Below are positions 1-9,400 of a DNA stretch of 64,000 bases, one piece after another. The position numbers were made by a program, and so were the translations under genes. The stretch's first letter is position 1, and every line of letters starts with the position of its first letter. The notes below the pieces were generated by a model. The model saw only the letters and a program-made list of their open reading frames with translations, did no database searches and was not told the origin of the DNA. The DNA is from Microlunatus antarcticus (GTDB lineage Bacteria > Actinomycetota > Actinomycetes > Propionibacteriales > Propionibacteriaceae), in NCBI RefSeq assembly GCF_014193425.1, contig NZ_JACHZG010000001.1:1612001-1676000 (forward strand), given 5' to 3'.

Positions 1-4
1 ACAT

Positions 5-20
5 TCAAACACCTGTTCGA
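5..20. promoter_or_regulatory. LexA (SOS) box, edge of window
   Basis: TCAAACACCTGTTCGA matches the actinobacterial LexA operator (TCGAAC-N4-GTTCGA) with one mismatch. It lies at the extreme left edge, where lexA itself would be expected to start on the minus strand just outside the window, so it is probably the autoregulatory box of lexA. The gene is not visible; its presence is inferred from the usual lexA/nrdR gene order of actinobacteria. Confidence 0.6.
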
Positions 21-120
21 GCGTGTCGCGCTTCGTCGTGATCCGTCGTTCGGCGGCTCGCGTGCTCCTTCGGCGCCGTTTCTGTCAGACCCCTCTGGTG
101 TGCTCTGGGACATGAAGTCC

Positions 121-136
121 TCGAACACCGATTCGA
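121..136. promoter_or_regulatory. LexA (SOS) box, imperfect
   Basis: TCGAACACCGATTCGA has one mismatch to TCGAAC-N4-GTTCGA. It sits between the edge box and the tandem boxes at 172-203, in the divergent region ahead of the small membrane-protein gene at 235. Confidence 0.6.
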
Positions 137-171
137 ATGTGCTTGCACTCGGCGACGAGGTGCGGTACACA

Positions 172-203
172 TCGAACATGCGTTCGATCGAACCTACGTT
201 CGA
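172..203. promoter_or_regulatory. Tandem perfect LexA (SOS) boxes
   Basis: Two abutting 16-nt sites, TCGAACATGCGTTCGA (172-187) and TCGAACCTACGTTCGA (188-203), both match TCGAAC-N4-GTTCGA perfectly. They end 31 nt before the ATG at 235, a position expected for a repressor covering the promoter. The gene at 235 is therefore very likely a strongly LexA-repressed SOS gene. Confidence 0.88.
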
Positions 204-234
204 CCGGACGCCCGACCCGCTGAGGAGCATCGCC

Positions 235-621
235 ATGAGTGTCGCTTTCGCCGAGCCCGTGACCGACCGACCGACCGCCGACGTGCGCGTGGGTCGACCG
301 GCCCCCGCCCCGACGCGCACCACGCCCCGCCGGCCCGGTCCGGGCGTCGGCCCGACGGCCCGCCCGCGTCGGCTGCGCTTCACCGCCCCGGCCGTGGCCG
401 GGTCCTCGACCGGCGCGCGGGCGTGCGCTCCGGCTCGGGCTGTCGAGCCGGTCAGCCGCAGCTGGCGCCTCACCGAGCGCGGCCTCGCCGTCGTCCTCGT
501 GATGGCGGCGGCGCTGGTCGCCGCCAGCATCGCGGTCGTCGGGCTGACCGCCCTGCGGGTCACGGGCGAGAGCTACCAGCCCAGCCACTCGGTCGCTGCG
601 CCGGTGCTCGTCCAGCCCTGA
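235..621 (+). CDS. Small SOS-controlled membrane protein, positional equivalent of Rv2719c/ChiZ or DivS
   Basis: A 128-residue protein. The ATG at 235 follows an AGGAG about 8 nt upstream, and further upstream reading frame would overlap the LexA boxes. The first ~80 residues are Pro/Arg/Ala-rich and look disordered and cytoplasmic; one transmembrane helix follows (GLAVVLVMAAALVAAS region), then only about 30 outside residues. In mycobacteria and corynebacteria the gene divergent from lexA and ahead of nrdR (Rv2719c/ChiZ, DivS) is an SOS-induced cell-division suppressor. No LysM domain is visible here, unlike ChiZ, so the link rests on position, topology and LexA boxes. Function (division arrest during DNA damage) is inferred. 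Confidence 0.65.
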   Translation: MSVAFAEPVTDRPTADVRVGRPAPAPTRTTPRRPGPGVGPTARPRRLRFTAPAVAGSSTGARACAPARAVEPVSRSWRLTERGLAVVLVMAAALVAASIAVVGLTALRVTGESYQPSHSVAAPVLVQP

Positions 622-637
622 GCCGGCACGCGGGGGC

Positions 638-1483
638 TCAGCCCCGGCGTTCGAGATCCGTCAGCGGCGGCACAGGAGTGCGGACGACGATCGTCTGCGC
701 GAGCTTGTCGGCCAGCGTCTGGTGCTCGTCGTCCCAGAGCGGCCAGAGGTAGCCGACGTAGCCGAAGCCGTCGACGATGTGCAGCAGGTCGCGCAGGAAC
801 GCGTTGAAGGGCCCGATCGGTCTCCCGGTCGTCTGGCTGACCAGCCAGGTCTTCGTCACGCGCTTGCCGACGCTCTGCCCGGAACGTCCCGCCAGGAAGT
901 AGCGGTTGTAGACCGACCACCCGAAGGCGCCCAGCGACAGCAGCGTGCCGATCAGCACCAGCCAGTAGCTCGGGGGGACGTTCAGCTCACGACGGAAGAA
1001 GCCCAGGTACGTCGGGAGGTAGCCGGCGTAGAGCACGACCAGAGCGACATAGCTGGGGGCGTGGTCGATGACGAGTCCCGCCACCCGGCGACCCCACCCG
1101 GCGTAGTCGTCCCGCGGCGGCGGGGTCCAGGGAGCGCCCGGACCCCAGGGCGGCGGCGGGCCGTACGCGGGGAAGGGCGGCGCCGGCGGACCCCAGGCCA
1201 CCGGTGAGGCTCCGGGCCCGGGCTGAGGACCGGGCGACCAGGGGCCCGACGACGGGGGACCGCTCGGGCCCGGCAACGAGCCCGTCAGCGGTCCCGGGTG
1301 CGGCGGTCCCGATGGGCGGGCGTAGCGGGGGACCGGGCCGTAGTGCGGTCCACCCGGAGGTACGGGCGGCGACGACGTCCCCTTCGGCCCGCCACCACCG
1401 CGGCCCCCGTACGACGCGGGTGGCGGCGGGGGCGCCGTCGAGCCCTCCGGACCGTCCTGGGCCCCGGGGACGTTCTCGCTCAC
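638..1483 (-). CDS. RDD family integral membrane protein
   Basis: A 281-residue protein starting at GTG 1483 with an AGGAGC upstream. The first ~140 residues are a Pro/Gly-rich tail on the cytoplasmic side; the RDD domain follows, with the typical Arg/Asp signature GWGRRVAGLVID near residue 150 and about three hydrophobic helices. RDD proteins are small membrane proteins of mostly unknown role, some linked to ion transport. It converges on the SOS gene, whose stop is only 16 nt away. Family is clear, function is not. Confidence 0.85.
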   Translation of the reverse strand: MSENVPGAQDGPEGSTAPPPPPASYGGRGGGGPKGTSSPPVPPGGPHYGPVPRYARPSGPPHPGPLTGSLPGPSGPPSSGPWSPGPQPGPGASPVAWGPPAPPFPAYGPPPPWGPGAPWTPPPRDDYAGWGRRVAGLVIDHAPSYVALVVLYAGYLPTYLGFFRRELNVPPSYWLVLIGTLLSLGAFGWSVYNRYFLAGRSGQSVGKRVTKTWLVSQTTGRPIGPFNAFLRDLLHIVDGFGYVGYLWPLWDDEHQTLADKLAQTIVVRTPVPPLTDLERRG

Positions 1484-1584
1484 GCTGCTCCTGGAGTGCC
1501 GCCGGACCGACCCTGCTGGTCCGCCCGGGCTCAGGCTAGGGCGCGGAAGGGCCGCGCGACCCGAACTCCGGGCACAATGGCGTC

Positions 1585-2028
1585 GTGGCGAGCTTGGACG
1601 TCGGTCGTGCAGGGGACAGGCGTCTCCCGGTGGACTTCCGGGCCAGGTCCGCCCTGCGCCCGCTCGTTGGGTTCTTCGCCGCCGGGTTGGGGCTGAGCGC
1701 CCTCTACGCCACGACCGGGGTCGGCGTCGGCTGCCCGTTCCGGATCGTCACCGGGTGGGACTGCCCGCTGTGCGGCGGCACCCGGATGGGGAGCGCCCTG
1801 CTGCACGGCGACGTGGCCGCCGCGTTCGCGTTCAACCCCGTGGCCCTCGTCGGGATCGCCCTGCTCGGCGTCGTCGGCGTGCTGTGGCTGGTCGAGGCCC
1901 TCGGCGGCCCCGTGGTCCGCCCGCCGGCCGGCCTGCGACAGCGGCTGCTGCGGACCACGCCCCGCCAGCGGCTGGTCGCGTTCTTCACCGTCGCGACCGT
2001 CTACACGGTGCTGCGCAACCTGCTCTGA
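1585..2028 (+). CDS. DUF2752 membrane protein
   Basis: A 147-residue protein from GTG 1585. It carries the DUF2752 signature CPLCGGTRMGSALLHGD, with a Cys-rich turn (C-P-L-C-G-G-T-R) between two hydrophobic helices, and a third hydrophobic stretch near residue 90 (VALVGIALLGVVGVLW). The biochemical role of DUF2752 is unknown. It is divergent from the RDD gene and 376 nt ahead of nrdR; the start is supported only by frame and lack of a better codon. Confidence 0.8.
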   Translation: MASLDVGRAGDRRLPVDFRARSALRPLVGFFAAGLGLSALYATTGVGVGCPFRIVTGWDCPLCGGTRMGSALLHGDVAAAFAFNPVALVGIALLGVVGVLWLVEALGGPVVRPPAGLRQRLLRTTPRQRLVAFFTVATVYTVLRNLL

Positions 2029-2225
2029 GGGCCCGCGCCCGCTCTGGGCCGTCCTCGTCCTCGGCCTCTTCGGCTGTGATCTGCGCGACCCTCGGTGCGG
2101 GTCCTTCCTGCCTCCATGCGTCCTCCGGTGCTCCCGTCAGGCGTAGCGCCGGGCCCTCGTGGCGTGGTCGCTCGCGGCCTGTCCGGCCGGTCTCCGACAC
2201 GCTCGTCCCCAAAGTGTCAGTCCTC

Positions 2226-2254
2226 TTGCGCAGAATGGACCTCGGTCGTAGGGT
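2226..2254 (+). promoter_or_regulatory. Candidate promoter of nrdR-nrdJ
   Basis: TTGCGC (2226-2231) and TAGGGT (2249-2254) are separated by 17 nt, a plausible principal-sigma promoter. The NrdR-like box begins at the next base, so a bound repressor would cover the transcription start. Confidence 0.45.
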
Positions 2255-2301
2255 CACTACATCTAGTGGTTACACCGGTGTAGTTCATCCACAAGTTGTG
2301 G
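2255..2301. promoter_or_regulatory. Two NrdR-box-like operators
   Basis: CACTACATCTAGTGGT (2255-2270) closely resembles the NrdR box (acaCwATATwTGtgt type, with the TAGTG half typical of actinobacteria). A second dyad, CCACAAGTTGTGG (2289-2301), lies about 32 nt centre to centre, roughly three helical turns, as expected for paired NrdR boxes. Between them, ACACCGGTGT (2272-2281) is another short palindrome. Autorepression of nrdR-nrdJ in response to dATP/ATP is the usual arrangement; binding here is inferred. Confidence 0.6.
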
Positions 2302-2404
2302 TCGGTTACCCACAGAAGTCCACAGCCTGATCCACACGTCCTCCCCAGGGTTGTCCCCAGGGCGGGCCGTGACAGGTCGCCCAAGCGGTCGAGAGGAGCC
2401 CGTC

Positions 2405-2974
2405 GTGCACTGCCCGTACTGCCGCCACGGTGACTCCAAGGTCCTCGACTCCCGCACGGCCGAGGACGGCGGCAGCATCCGTCGTCGCCGCCAGTGCCCG
2501 GTCTGCGAGCGCCGCTTCACCACGGTCGAGCAGATGCAGCTCGTGGTGGTCAAGCGCAGCGGCGTCGTCGAGCCGTTCAGCCGCGACAAGGCGGTCTCCG
2601 GGGTGCGCAAGGCCTGCAAGGGCCGGCCCGTGACCGAGGACCAGCTCGCCCGGCTGGGTCAGCTCGTCGAGGACTCGCTGCGGGCCTCGGGCCAGCCCGA
2701 GGTGCCGGCCGACGAGGTCGGCGTGGCCATCCTCGGCCCGCTCCGCGACCTCGACCAGGTGGCGTACCTGCGTTTCGCCAGCGTCTACCGCCAGTTCCGG
2801 TCGGTCAACGACTTCGAGTCCGAGATCGCCCTGCTCCGGGCGGAGGGCGAGCCGGCCGGCATCGAGCCGCTCATCCCCGTGCCCGTCGCGGACGCCAAGG
2901 TCGGCAGCTTCACGCCGCACCGCCTCACCCCGCGTCGCCGGCCCGCCGGCGGAGCAGGTCGCCCACCGCCCTGA
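2405..2974 (+). CDS. nrdR: Transcriptional repressor NrdR
   Basis: A 189-residue protein. GTG 2405 is preferred because GAGAGGAG precedes it and the family begins with M/V-H-C-P-Y-C. A zinc ribbon uses C3, C6, C31 and C34 (CPYC and CPVC), followed by an ATP-cone domain from about residue 46 to 136. NrdR represses ribonucleotide reductase genes when its ATP cone is loaded with dATP/ATP. The last ~40 residues are a Pro/Arg-rich extension beyond the usual ~150-residue family length. It lies upstream of nrdJ, 227 nt away, and probably shares the NrdR-box promoter at 2226-2301. Confidence 0.95.
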   Translation: MHCPYCRHGDSKVLDSRTAEDGGSIRRRRQCPVCERRFTTVEQMQLVVVKRSGVVEPFSRDKAVSGVRKACKGRPVTEDQLARLGQLVEDSLRASGQPEVPADEVGVAILGPLRDLDQVAYLRFASVYRQFRSVNDFESEIALLRAEGEPAGIEPLIPVPVADAKVGSFTPHRLTPRRRPAGGAGRPPP

Positions 2975-3201
2975 GGGGCACCCCGTCTCCGGGGCTGGGA
3001 GCGCGTCGCAGGGGAAGGCAGCGCGCACTCAGCCCCGGTACCACCTCTGCCGGCCACCGTCGTCACCCCCGGGACGACGCGTCACCGGCGGCGCAGCAGA
3101 GCAGCAGATCCACCCGCAGGACGAGCACCGCCCGGGGACTACCAGCCCACAGCAGACCGTTCTACCAAGAGCACGGAATGCACGTCAGGAGAGAAGGACA
3201 C

Positions 3202-6090
3202 ATGTCCGAGACCACCCGTTCGGCCAACGGCCGCGGCGACACCGTGAAGAACGGCGTCAAGAACGGCCGCAAGGGCGCCGGGCTCACGCTGAAGCGTGTC
3301 TTCAGCAGCGGCGTCCACCCGTACGACGAGGTCACCTGGGAGCGCCGGGACGTCGTGCAGACGAACTGGAAGACCGGCGAGACCGTCTTCGAGCAGCACA
3401 ACGTCGAGTTCCCCGACTTCTGGAGCGTCAACGCCTCCACGATCGTCACGACCAAGTACTTCCGCGGCGCGCTGGGCTCCCCGGTCCGCGAGCAGGGGCT
3501 CAAGCAGCTCATCGACCGTGTCGTGCACACCTACCGCCGTGCGGGCGAGGACTACGGCTACTTCGCCGACGCCGAGTCGGCCGAGGTCTTCGAGCACGAG
3601 CTGACCTGGCTGCTCCTGCACCAGCACTTCTCCTTCAACTCACCCGTCTGGTTCAACGTCGGCACGCAGTCGCCGCAGCAGGTCAGCGCCTGCTTCATCC
3701 TGTCGGTCGACGACTCGATGGACTCGATCCTGAACTGGTACCGCGAAGAGGGCTTCATCTTCAAGGGCGGCTCCGGTGCGGGCCTCAACCTGTCCCGCAT
3801 CCGCTCGAGCAAGGAGCTCCTGAGCTCCGGCGGCACGGCTTCCGGGCCCGTCTCCTTCATGCGCGGCGCCGACGCGAGCGCCGGGACGATCAAGTCCGGC
3901 GGCGCCACCCGCCGCGCGGCCAAGATGGTCGTCCTCGACGTCGACCACCCCGACATCGAGGAGTTCGTCGAGACCAAGGCGCGCGAGGAGGACAAGATCC
4001 GCGCGCTGCGCGACGCCGGCTTCGACATGGACCTCGGCGGCCGTGACATCACCTCGGTGCAGTACCAGAACGCGAACAACTCGGTCCGGGTCAACGACGA
4101 GTACATGCGCGCCGTCGAGAAGGGCACCGGCTTCGGCCTGCGCGCCCGGGGGACCGGCGAGGTCATCGAGACCGTCGACGCCCGCGAGCTGTGGAACAAG
4201 ATCGCCCTCGCCGCCTGGCAGTGCGCCGACCCGGGCATCCAGTACGACGACACGATCAACGACTGGCACACCACGCCGGAGTCGGGCCGCATCACCGCGT
4301 CCAACCCGTGCTCGGAGTACATGAGCCTGGACAACAGCTCCTGCAACCTGGCCAGCCTCAACCTGCTCAAGTTCCTCCGCGACGACGACACCTTCGACGC
4401 CGAGCGGTTCGAGCAGGCCGTCGAGCTGATCATCACCGCGATGGACATCTCGATCTGCTTCGCCGACTTCCCGACCGAGTCGATCGGGCAGACGACGCGC
4501 GACTACCGCCAGCTCGGGATCGGCTACGCCAACCTCGGCGCGCTGCTGATGGCGACCGGCCACGGGTACGACTCCGACGGCGGCCGCGCCCTCGCCGGGG
4601 CCATCACCTCGCTGATGACCGGTGTCTCCTACCGCCGCTCGGCCGAGCTGGCCGGGATCGTCGGTCCGTACGCCGGATTCGCCCGCAACGCCGACGCGCA
4701 CCGTCGCGTCATGCGCAAGCACCAGGCCGCGAACGACACGCTCCGCGACGTCGACTCCATGGGCTCCTCGATCCACGCCCGCGCGACGAAGGCCTGGGAC
4801 GGCGTCATCAAGACCGGTGAGGCCAACGGCTTCCGCAACGCGCAGGCCTCCGTGCTCGCGCCGACCGGCACCATCGGCTTCATGATGGACTGCGACACGA
4901 CGGGCATCGAGCCGGACTTCTCGCTGGTCAAGTTCAAGAAGCTCGTCGGCGGCGGGTCCATGCAGATCGTCAACCAGACGATCCCGCGTGCGCTGCGCAA
5001 GCTCGGCTACGCCGACGAGACCGTCGAGGCCATCGTCGAGCACATCGCCGAGAACGGGCACGTCGTCGGCGCTCCCGGGCTGAAGACCGAGCACTACGAG
5101 ATCTTCGACACGGCCATGGGCCAGCGGTCCATCAAGCCGATGGGCCACGTGAAGATGATGGCGGCGGCCCAGCCGTTCCTGTCCGGCGCCATCTCCAAGA
5201 CGGTCAACCTGCCCGAGAACGCGACGGTCGAGGAGATCGCCGACGTCTACCTGCAGGGCTGGAAGTACGGCCTCAAGGCGCTCGCGGTCTACCGCGACAA
5301 CTGCAAGGTCGGTCAGCCCCTGAGCAGCGGCTCGTCCGCCAAGACCACCGAGGAGACGCCCGCCGCGGCGCCCGAGCCGGTCGTGGTGGAGAAGGTCGTC
5401 TACAAGCCGCAGCGCAAGCGGATGCCCAAGGCACGCTCGAGCATCACCCGCTCGTTCTCGGTCGGTGGCGCCGAGGGCTACATGACCTCGGGCTCCTACC
5501 CCGACGACGGTCTCGGCGAGGTGTTCCTCAAGCTCGGCAAGCAGGGCTCGACCCTGTCGGGCGTGATGGACGCCTTCTCGATCGCGGTGTCGATCGGGCT
5601 GCAGTACGGCGTCCCGCTGGAGACGTTCGTGCAGAAGTTCACGAACCTCAAGTTCGAGCCCGCCGGCCTGACCGACGACACCGACATCCGGATGTCGCAG
5701 TCGATCATGGACTACATCTTCCGGCGGCTCGCGCTGGACTACCTGTCCTTCGACGACCGCGCCGAGCTCGGCATCTACACGGCGACCGAGCGCGCCCGCC
5801 AGGTGGAGACCGGGTCGTACACGGCCGAGCCGGAGGAGGAGATCGAGTCCGAGTCGCTGAAGAGCGACGCGGCCGACCAGCTCGACACGGACGTGTCGAA
5901 GGAGCTGCACGAGCCGGTCGCGTCGGCCAAGCCGGCCCCCGCGACGGCGCACACCACGTCGGAGCTGTTCGAGCGCCTGACCGGCACCAGCGTCGACGCC
6001 CCGCTCTGCCTCACCTGCGGGACCAAGATGCGCCCGAGCGGCAGCTGCTACGTCTGCGAGGGCTGCGGCTCGACGAGCGGTTGCAGCTGA
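3202..6090 (+). CDS. nrdJ: Vitamin B12-dependent ribonucleoside-diphosphate reductase (class II)
   Basis: A 962-residue class II reductase that makes deoxyribonucleotides in the cytoplasm using adenosylcobalamin. The ATG at 3202 follows AGGAGAGAAGG; an in-frame ATG at 3178 lacks that spacing. Catalytic residues visible: the N-x-C-x-E motif N368, C370, E372 in NPCSEYMSL, and the redox pair C164 (SACFILS) and C381 (SSCNLAS). The C-terminus ends in a Cys-rich zinc-ribbon-like tail (CLTCGTKM ... CYVCEGCG) that regenerates the active-site disulfide. Regulation through NrdR boxes upstream of nrdR is likely. The accessory region begins just downstream. Confidence 0.97.
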   Translation: MSETTRSANGRGDTVKNGVKNGRKGAGLTLKRVFSSGVHPYDEVTWERRDVVQTNWKTGETVFEQHNVEFPDFWSVNASTIVTTKYFRGALGSPVREQGLKQLIDRVVHTYRRAGEDYGYFADAESAEVFEHELTWLLLHQHFSFNSPVWFNVGTQSPQQVSACFILSVDDSMDSILNWYREEGFIFKGGSGAGLNLSRIRSSKELLSSGGTASGPVSFMRGADASAGTIKSGGATRRAAKMVVLDVDHPDIEEFVETKAREEDKIRALRDAGFDMDLGGRDITSVQYQNANNSVRVNDEYMRAVEKGTGFGLRARGTGEVIETVDARELWNKIALAAWQCADPGIQYDDTINDWHTTPESGRITASNPCSEYMSLDNSSCNLASLNLLKFLRDDDTFDAERFEQAVELIITAMDISICFADFPTESIGQTTRDYRQLGIGYANLGALLMATGHGYDSDGGRALAGAITSLMTGVSYRRSAELAGIVGPYAGFARNADAHRRVMRKHQAANDTLRDVDSMGSSIHARATKAWDGVIKTGEANGFRNAQASVLAPTGTIGFMMDCDTTGIEPDFSLVKFKKLVGGGSMQIVNQTIPRALRKLGYADETVEAIVEHIAENGHVVGAPGLKTEHYEIFDTAMGQRSIKPMGHVKMMAAAQPFLSGAISKTVNLPENATVEEIADVYLQGWKYGLKALAVYRDNCKVGQPLSSGSSAKTTEETPAAAPEPVVVEKVVYKPQRKRMPKARSSITRSFSVGGAEGYMTSGSYPDDGLGEVFLKLGKQGSTLSGVMDAFSIAVSIGLQYGVPLETFVQKFTNLKFEPAGLTDDTDIRMSQSIMDYIFRRLALDYLSFDDRAELGIYTATERARQVETGSYTAEPEEEIESESLKSDAADQLDTDVSKELHEPVASAKPAPATAHTTSELFERLTGTSVDAPLCLTCGTKMRPSGSCYVCEGCGSTSGCS

Positions 6091-6254
6091 GGTTGGGTAA
6101 ACCTGAGCTATCCCCCAAAGCGCATGACGACAACTCAAGGGTGCAAGGCGTCGATCGCCCTAGTGGGTAATCACTCCTGATCCCCCCAAGGCGTGTTGAT
6201 CTTCGTTCAGCTGGCCTGCTAGTTGCACGAGAGGTGCGGCAGACTGCGCCAACG

Positions 6255-6286
6255 CCGGCCCGGTCCCCTCCTAGGGGCCGGGCCGG
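6255..6286 (+). terminator. Strong GC hairpin downstream of nrdJ
   Basis: Arms CCGGCCCGGTCCCC and GGGGCCGGGCCGG enclose a 5-nt loop, about 165 nt after the nrdJ stop. There is no clear T-run, as often in actinobacteria. A nearly identical hairpin with a different loop lies at 44420-44451, at the other end of the accessory region. The stretch 6091-6254 shows no gene. Confidence 0.6.
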
Positions 6287-6398
6287 GGCGGCGGGCCACA
6301 AGCGCCGCGCGTCCCTGCCGCGCAGCGCATCTCGGCCACCAGCTACGCGGTCGGGACCCTCGGCTGCTCGGTCTGGAGACCATCCGACCAGGAGAGCC

Positions 6399-6452
6399 AT
6401 GCTCGCAACACCAAGCCCGACGGCACGTCGTCGGACCCTCAAGCAGCTGTGA
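6399..6452 (+). CDS. Possible 17-residue leader peptide of the nuclease-helicase gene
   Basis: ATG 6399 has a good GGAGAG six nucleotides upstream, and the short frame (MLATPSPTARRRTLKQL) ends in TGA overlapping the GTG start of the next gene by four bases (GTGA, 6449-6452). The next gene has no ribosome-binding site of its own beyond this frame, so translational coupling through the short ORF is plausible. Whether the peptide itself matters is unknown. Confidence 0.4.
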   Translation: MLATPSPTARRRTLKQL

Positions 6453-9400
6453 CGACCGCGTTCGGCGCCAAGCTGCGAGTAGCCGCACCTCCTGAGCTGG
6501 CGTGCGACGGGCAACTGACCGTCTTCAGATGGACGCTCGACGTTGCAGCCAGCGACATCGCCGCCCTCGCTGTCGCTGTTGGCCGCGCGTACCTCCCGGA
6601 TGACATGCACCTTGCCTATCCGACGGCCAGCGTGAGCCCAGCGGTGCCAACCCACGACAGCGTCCGCAAGGGCGACTTCGGCGAGATGGTTGCAGCAGGC
6701 ATCTACAGCACCCGGATGGGTCGCACGGTGCCCTACAGCAAGCTCCAGGGAAAACCTGTCGCCAACGCGACCGTTCAGGGGCCCGACACAGTGAGCCTTA
6801 CTATCAGCCCGGGCGAGAACCCGAAACCCGTCGTAGTCGAGGCGAAGTGCCGCTCCATCGGCTGGCCCTCGAACGTGCTCAGCGCGCTCGACGACAGTGC
6901 CCAGGTCGTCACCGACGAGTACCTGACTCAGGCGTGGGCAGCAGGTGTGCGGCTCATGCGCGCCCACCCGGACCACGCACGGAACTTCGCGCTGTCCGCG
7001 GCTCAGCATCTGGGCCGACTGATAGACCGCGACGCACCCCTAGCGCCGCACCTACGTCACGCGGTCGCCGTAGTCGGAGATGACCGGCTGCCGACATCCA
7101 AGATCAACGAGCACTGGACCGGCAGTCCGCCCATCACAGAACTGCACGTCGTCCTGGTCCCAGATCTCGACGGCACGCGGGACCACATCTTCGACGCCGC
7201 AGCGGCCCTCACCTACGCAGACCTGACAGGAGGCGCCTCGGCTCTGGTCTCGCCAGGGGCGAAGGCCGGCATCTCGGGCCTGCTGAGCCGCGACCTTCCG
7301 TCTCAGCTTGCCAACACATCGTCGCCCACACCCCTCCACACCGTCCTCGAGTCGAGCCTGTGGTACTTGGCCAACGAAGACGGCATCGCACTCGCTCGCG
7401 CCGGGGTGGCCGCTACCGACTCAGATCCTGACGTTCGTGGCCTCGCCCAGCTTCTGACCGGCGCAGTCGGAGGCGCCCGGACAACGCTGACGGGTCGTTC
7501 CCTCGCAGCCTTCGCCGACGCCGCCCGCGACGTCCTGAATCTCAGCGCGCCTCCCGACAAGATGCGGGAAGTCCTCGACACGACGACCGCTGACGCGGCC
7601 CTGCTGGAGGCGGCTCGGCACGTCGCAGCCGCACTGCTGCACCGACTGGAGCGGCACCCGCAGACCATGACCGAGGCGAAGGGCGCCACCGGCGTCGCCG
7701 TACGGCACGTGGTCAGCCGCATGCGCCGATACGGCCGGCATGCCTTCTGGCCGTCGCAGGCCGAAGCCGTTCGTGGCGGCCTCCTTGACCCGGCGCAGAG
7801 GTCTTTGGCCGTCAAGATGCCCACAAGCGCCGGCAAGACCACCCTCATGCAACTCGTCGCGGCAGACACCATCGACCGCCACCCTGAGGGGGTCGTCGCG
7901 GTCGTCGCCCCCACCCGCGCGCTCGTCAGCCAGCTGTTCCGCGACCTGCGAGACGGACTGCCCGACGACGTCAGTGTCCGGTCCTCACAAGGCGGACTGG
8001 ACTACGACACCGACCTCCCCTCGGCTGGAGGCGTCCTGGACGGTCCGGGGGTCGCAGTCGTGACTCCCGAGCGCCTCGATCTCGACTGGCGGCGGGCGAT
8101 GACCGACGACGGCGGCATCGATCTGCAGAACATCAAGCTGCTCATCGTCGACGAGGCGCAGCACGTGGACAACGGGCGCCGCGGCGCCACCCTCGAGCTC
8201 CTCATCGCCAAGGCCTTGCGACGCGACATCCGCGTGGTCCTCCTGGCCAGCCAGTTCTCCGACGTCCAGGCCATCGCGAACTGGATCAACGGGGACGCGT
8301 TGGAGTCCGACTGGCACCCTGCCTGGCTGGAGCGTCACGTCTTCATACGTGGCCTCCCAGACACCAGCCCGACTCGCGCCCGTACCGCCTACCTCTGGCC
8401 CGAAGGGTCGGAGCCCGTCGAGGTCTTCACGCTCAAGCCGAGCGGCAAGACGAAGGGCGACGGCTGGATCCGCGACAGGAAGCACGAGGCCGCTGGGCTC
8501 GTCGAGAAGTGGACATCCGAGGGGCTGGTGGTCGTCTTCACCGACCTCAAGTCCCACGCGCTTGGCCTCCTGAACACGATCTCGGCAAGCGCAGCCCCCG
8601 TAAGTACTCCGCACCCCACCCTGACGGAGCTCGCAGCCTCGATCGAGGTGCTGCACCCCGCAGATGCCGCCGCGCTGCGCAACGGCTTCGGCCTCCACCA
8701 CGCGGACGTGCACCGAGACGTCCGTCGGGTCATCGAGTCCGCAGCCCGGCGAGGCCTCCTCAGGTGCATCGTCTGCACCTCCACGTTGCTGGAGGGCGTG
8801 GACTTCCCGGCGCGCACCGTCATCGCCGCGTACCCGCCGCGGACCCCTGAGCAGCAGCGACCCGACATCGCCCGCCTGCGCAACCTCGAAGGGCGCGCGG
8901 GCAGGGCAGGCAGGTTCGTCAGCGGGCGGCTCGTCGTGATGACCTCGGACCACGACCAGGCCCGCAAGTGGCGGCGAGCGATGCGGCAGGACCTTCCGCC
9001 GACGCGGACCGCTCTCACCGAAGCTCTGATGGTGCTGCGTCACCAAGCGCCAGAGCAGATGCTTCCCGCCACCAAGAACATCATCGACGCCGTCACGATC
9101 GAGGCGCTCGCCGAGTCGGCAGCGGCCGACGGGGACTTCAGAAGGGCACTGGAGGAGGCGCTCCAGCGGACCTTTTGGTCGGGGACGTCCGCTCCGCAGG
9201 TGCTGCAGACCACCTTGGCGAACGGAGCTGGCTACGTGCACCAGATCGCTCAGAGGGTGCCCGACGCTGCGCTACGCGCCGCGCTGTACCGCTCGGGCTT
9301 GAAGCTCGAGGGCTGCCTGAAGCTGCGCGACGCCATTGCTGCCAGCCTGAACGCCATCGTTCTTATCCTTCGAGCCGAGCAGCCCGACCCGGCCGACCAC

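Noticed and set aside
2040-2400. Cobalamin riboswitch ahead of nrdR-nrdJ
   Set aside because: I could not find a B12-box core; the dyads fit NrdR boxes better.
2494-3201. Much longer N-terminus for NrdJ
   Set aside because: The upstream part overlaps nrdR in another frame, has nonsense composition, and a proper ribosome-binding site precedes ATG 3202.
3640-6138. 832-codon minus-strand frame opposite nrdJ
   Set aside because: Shadow of nrdJ; no family features and no ribosome-binding site.
6091-6254. tRNA or tmRNA attachment site for the island at its left end
   Set aside because: No cloverleaf or tRNA 3' end was seen there or at 44.2-44.5 kb.
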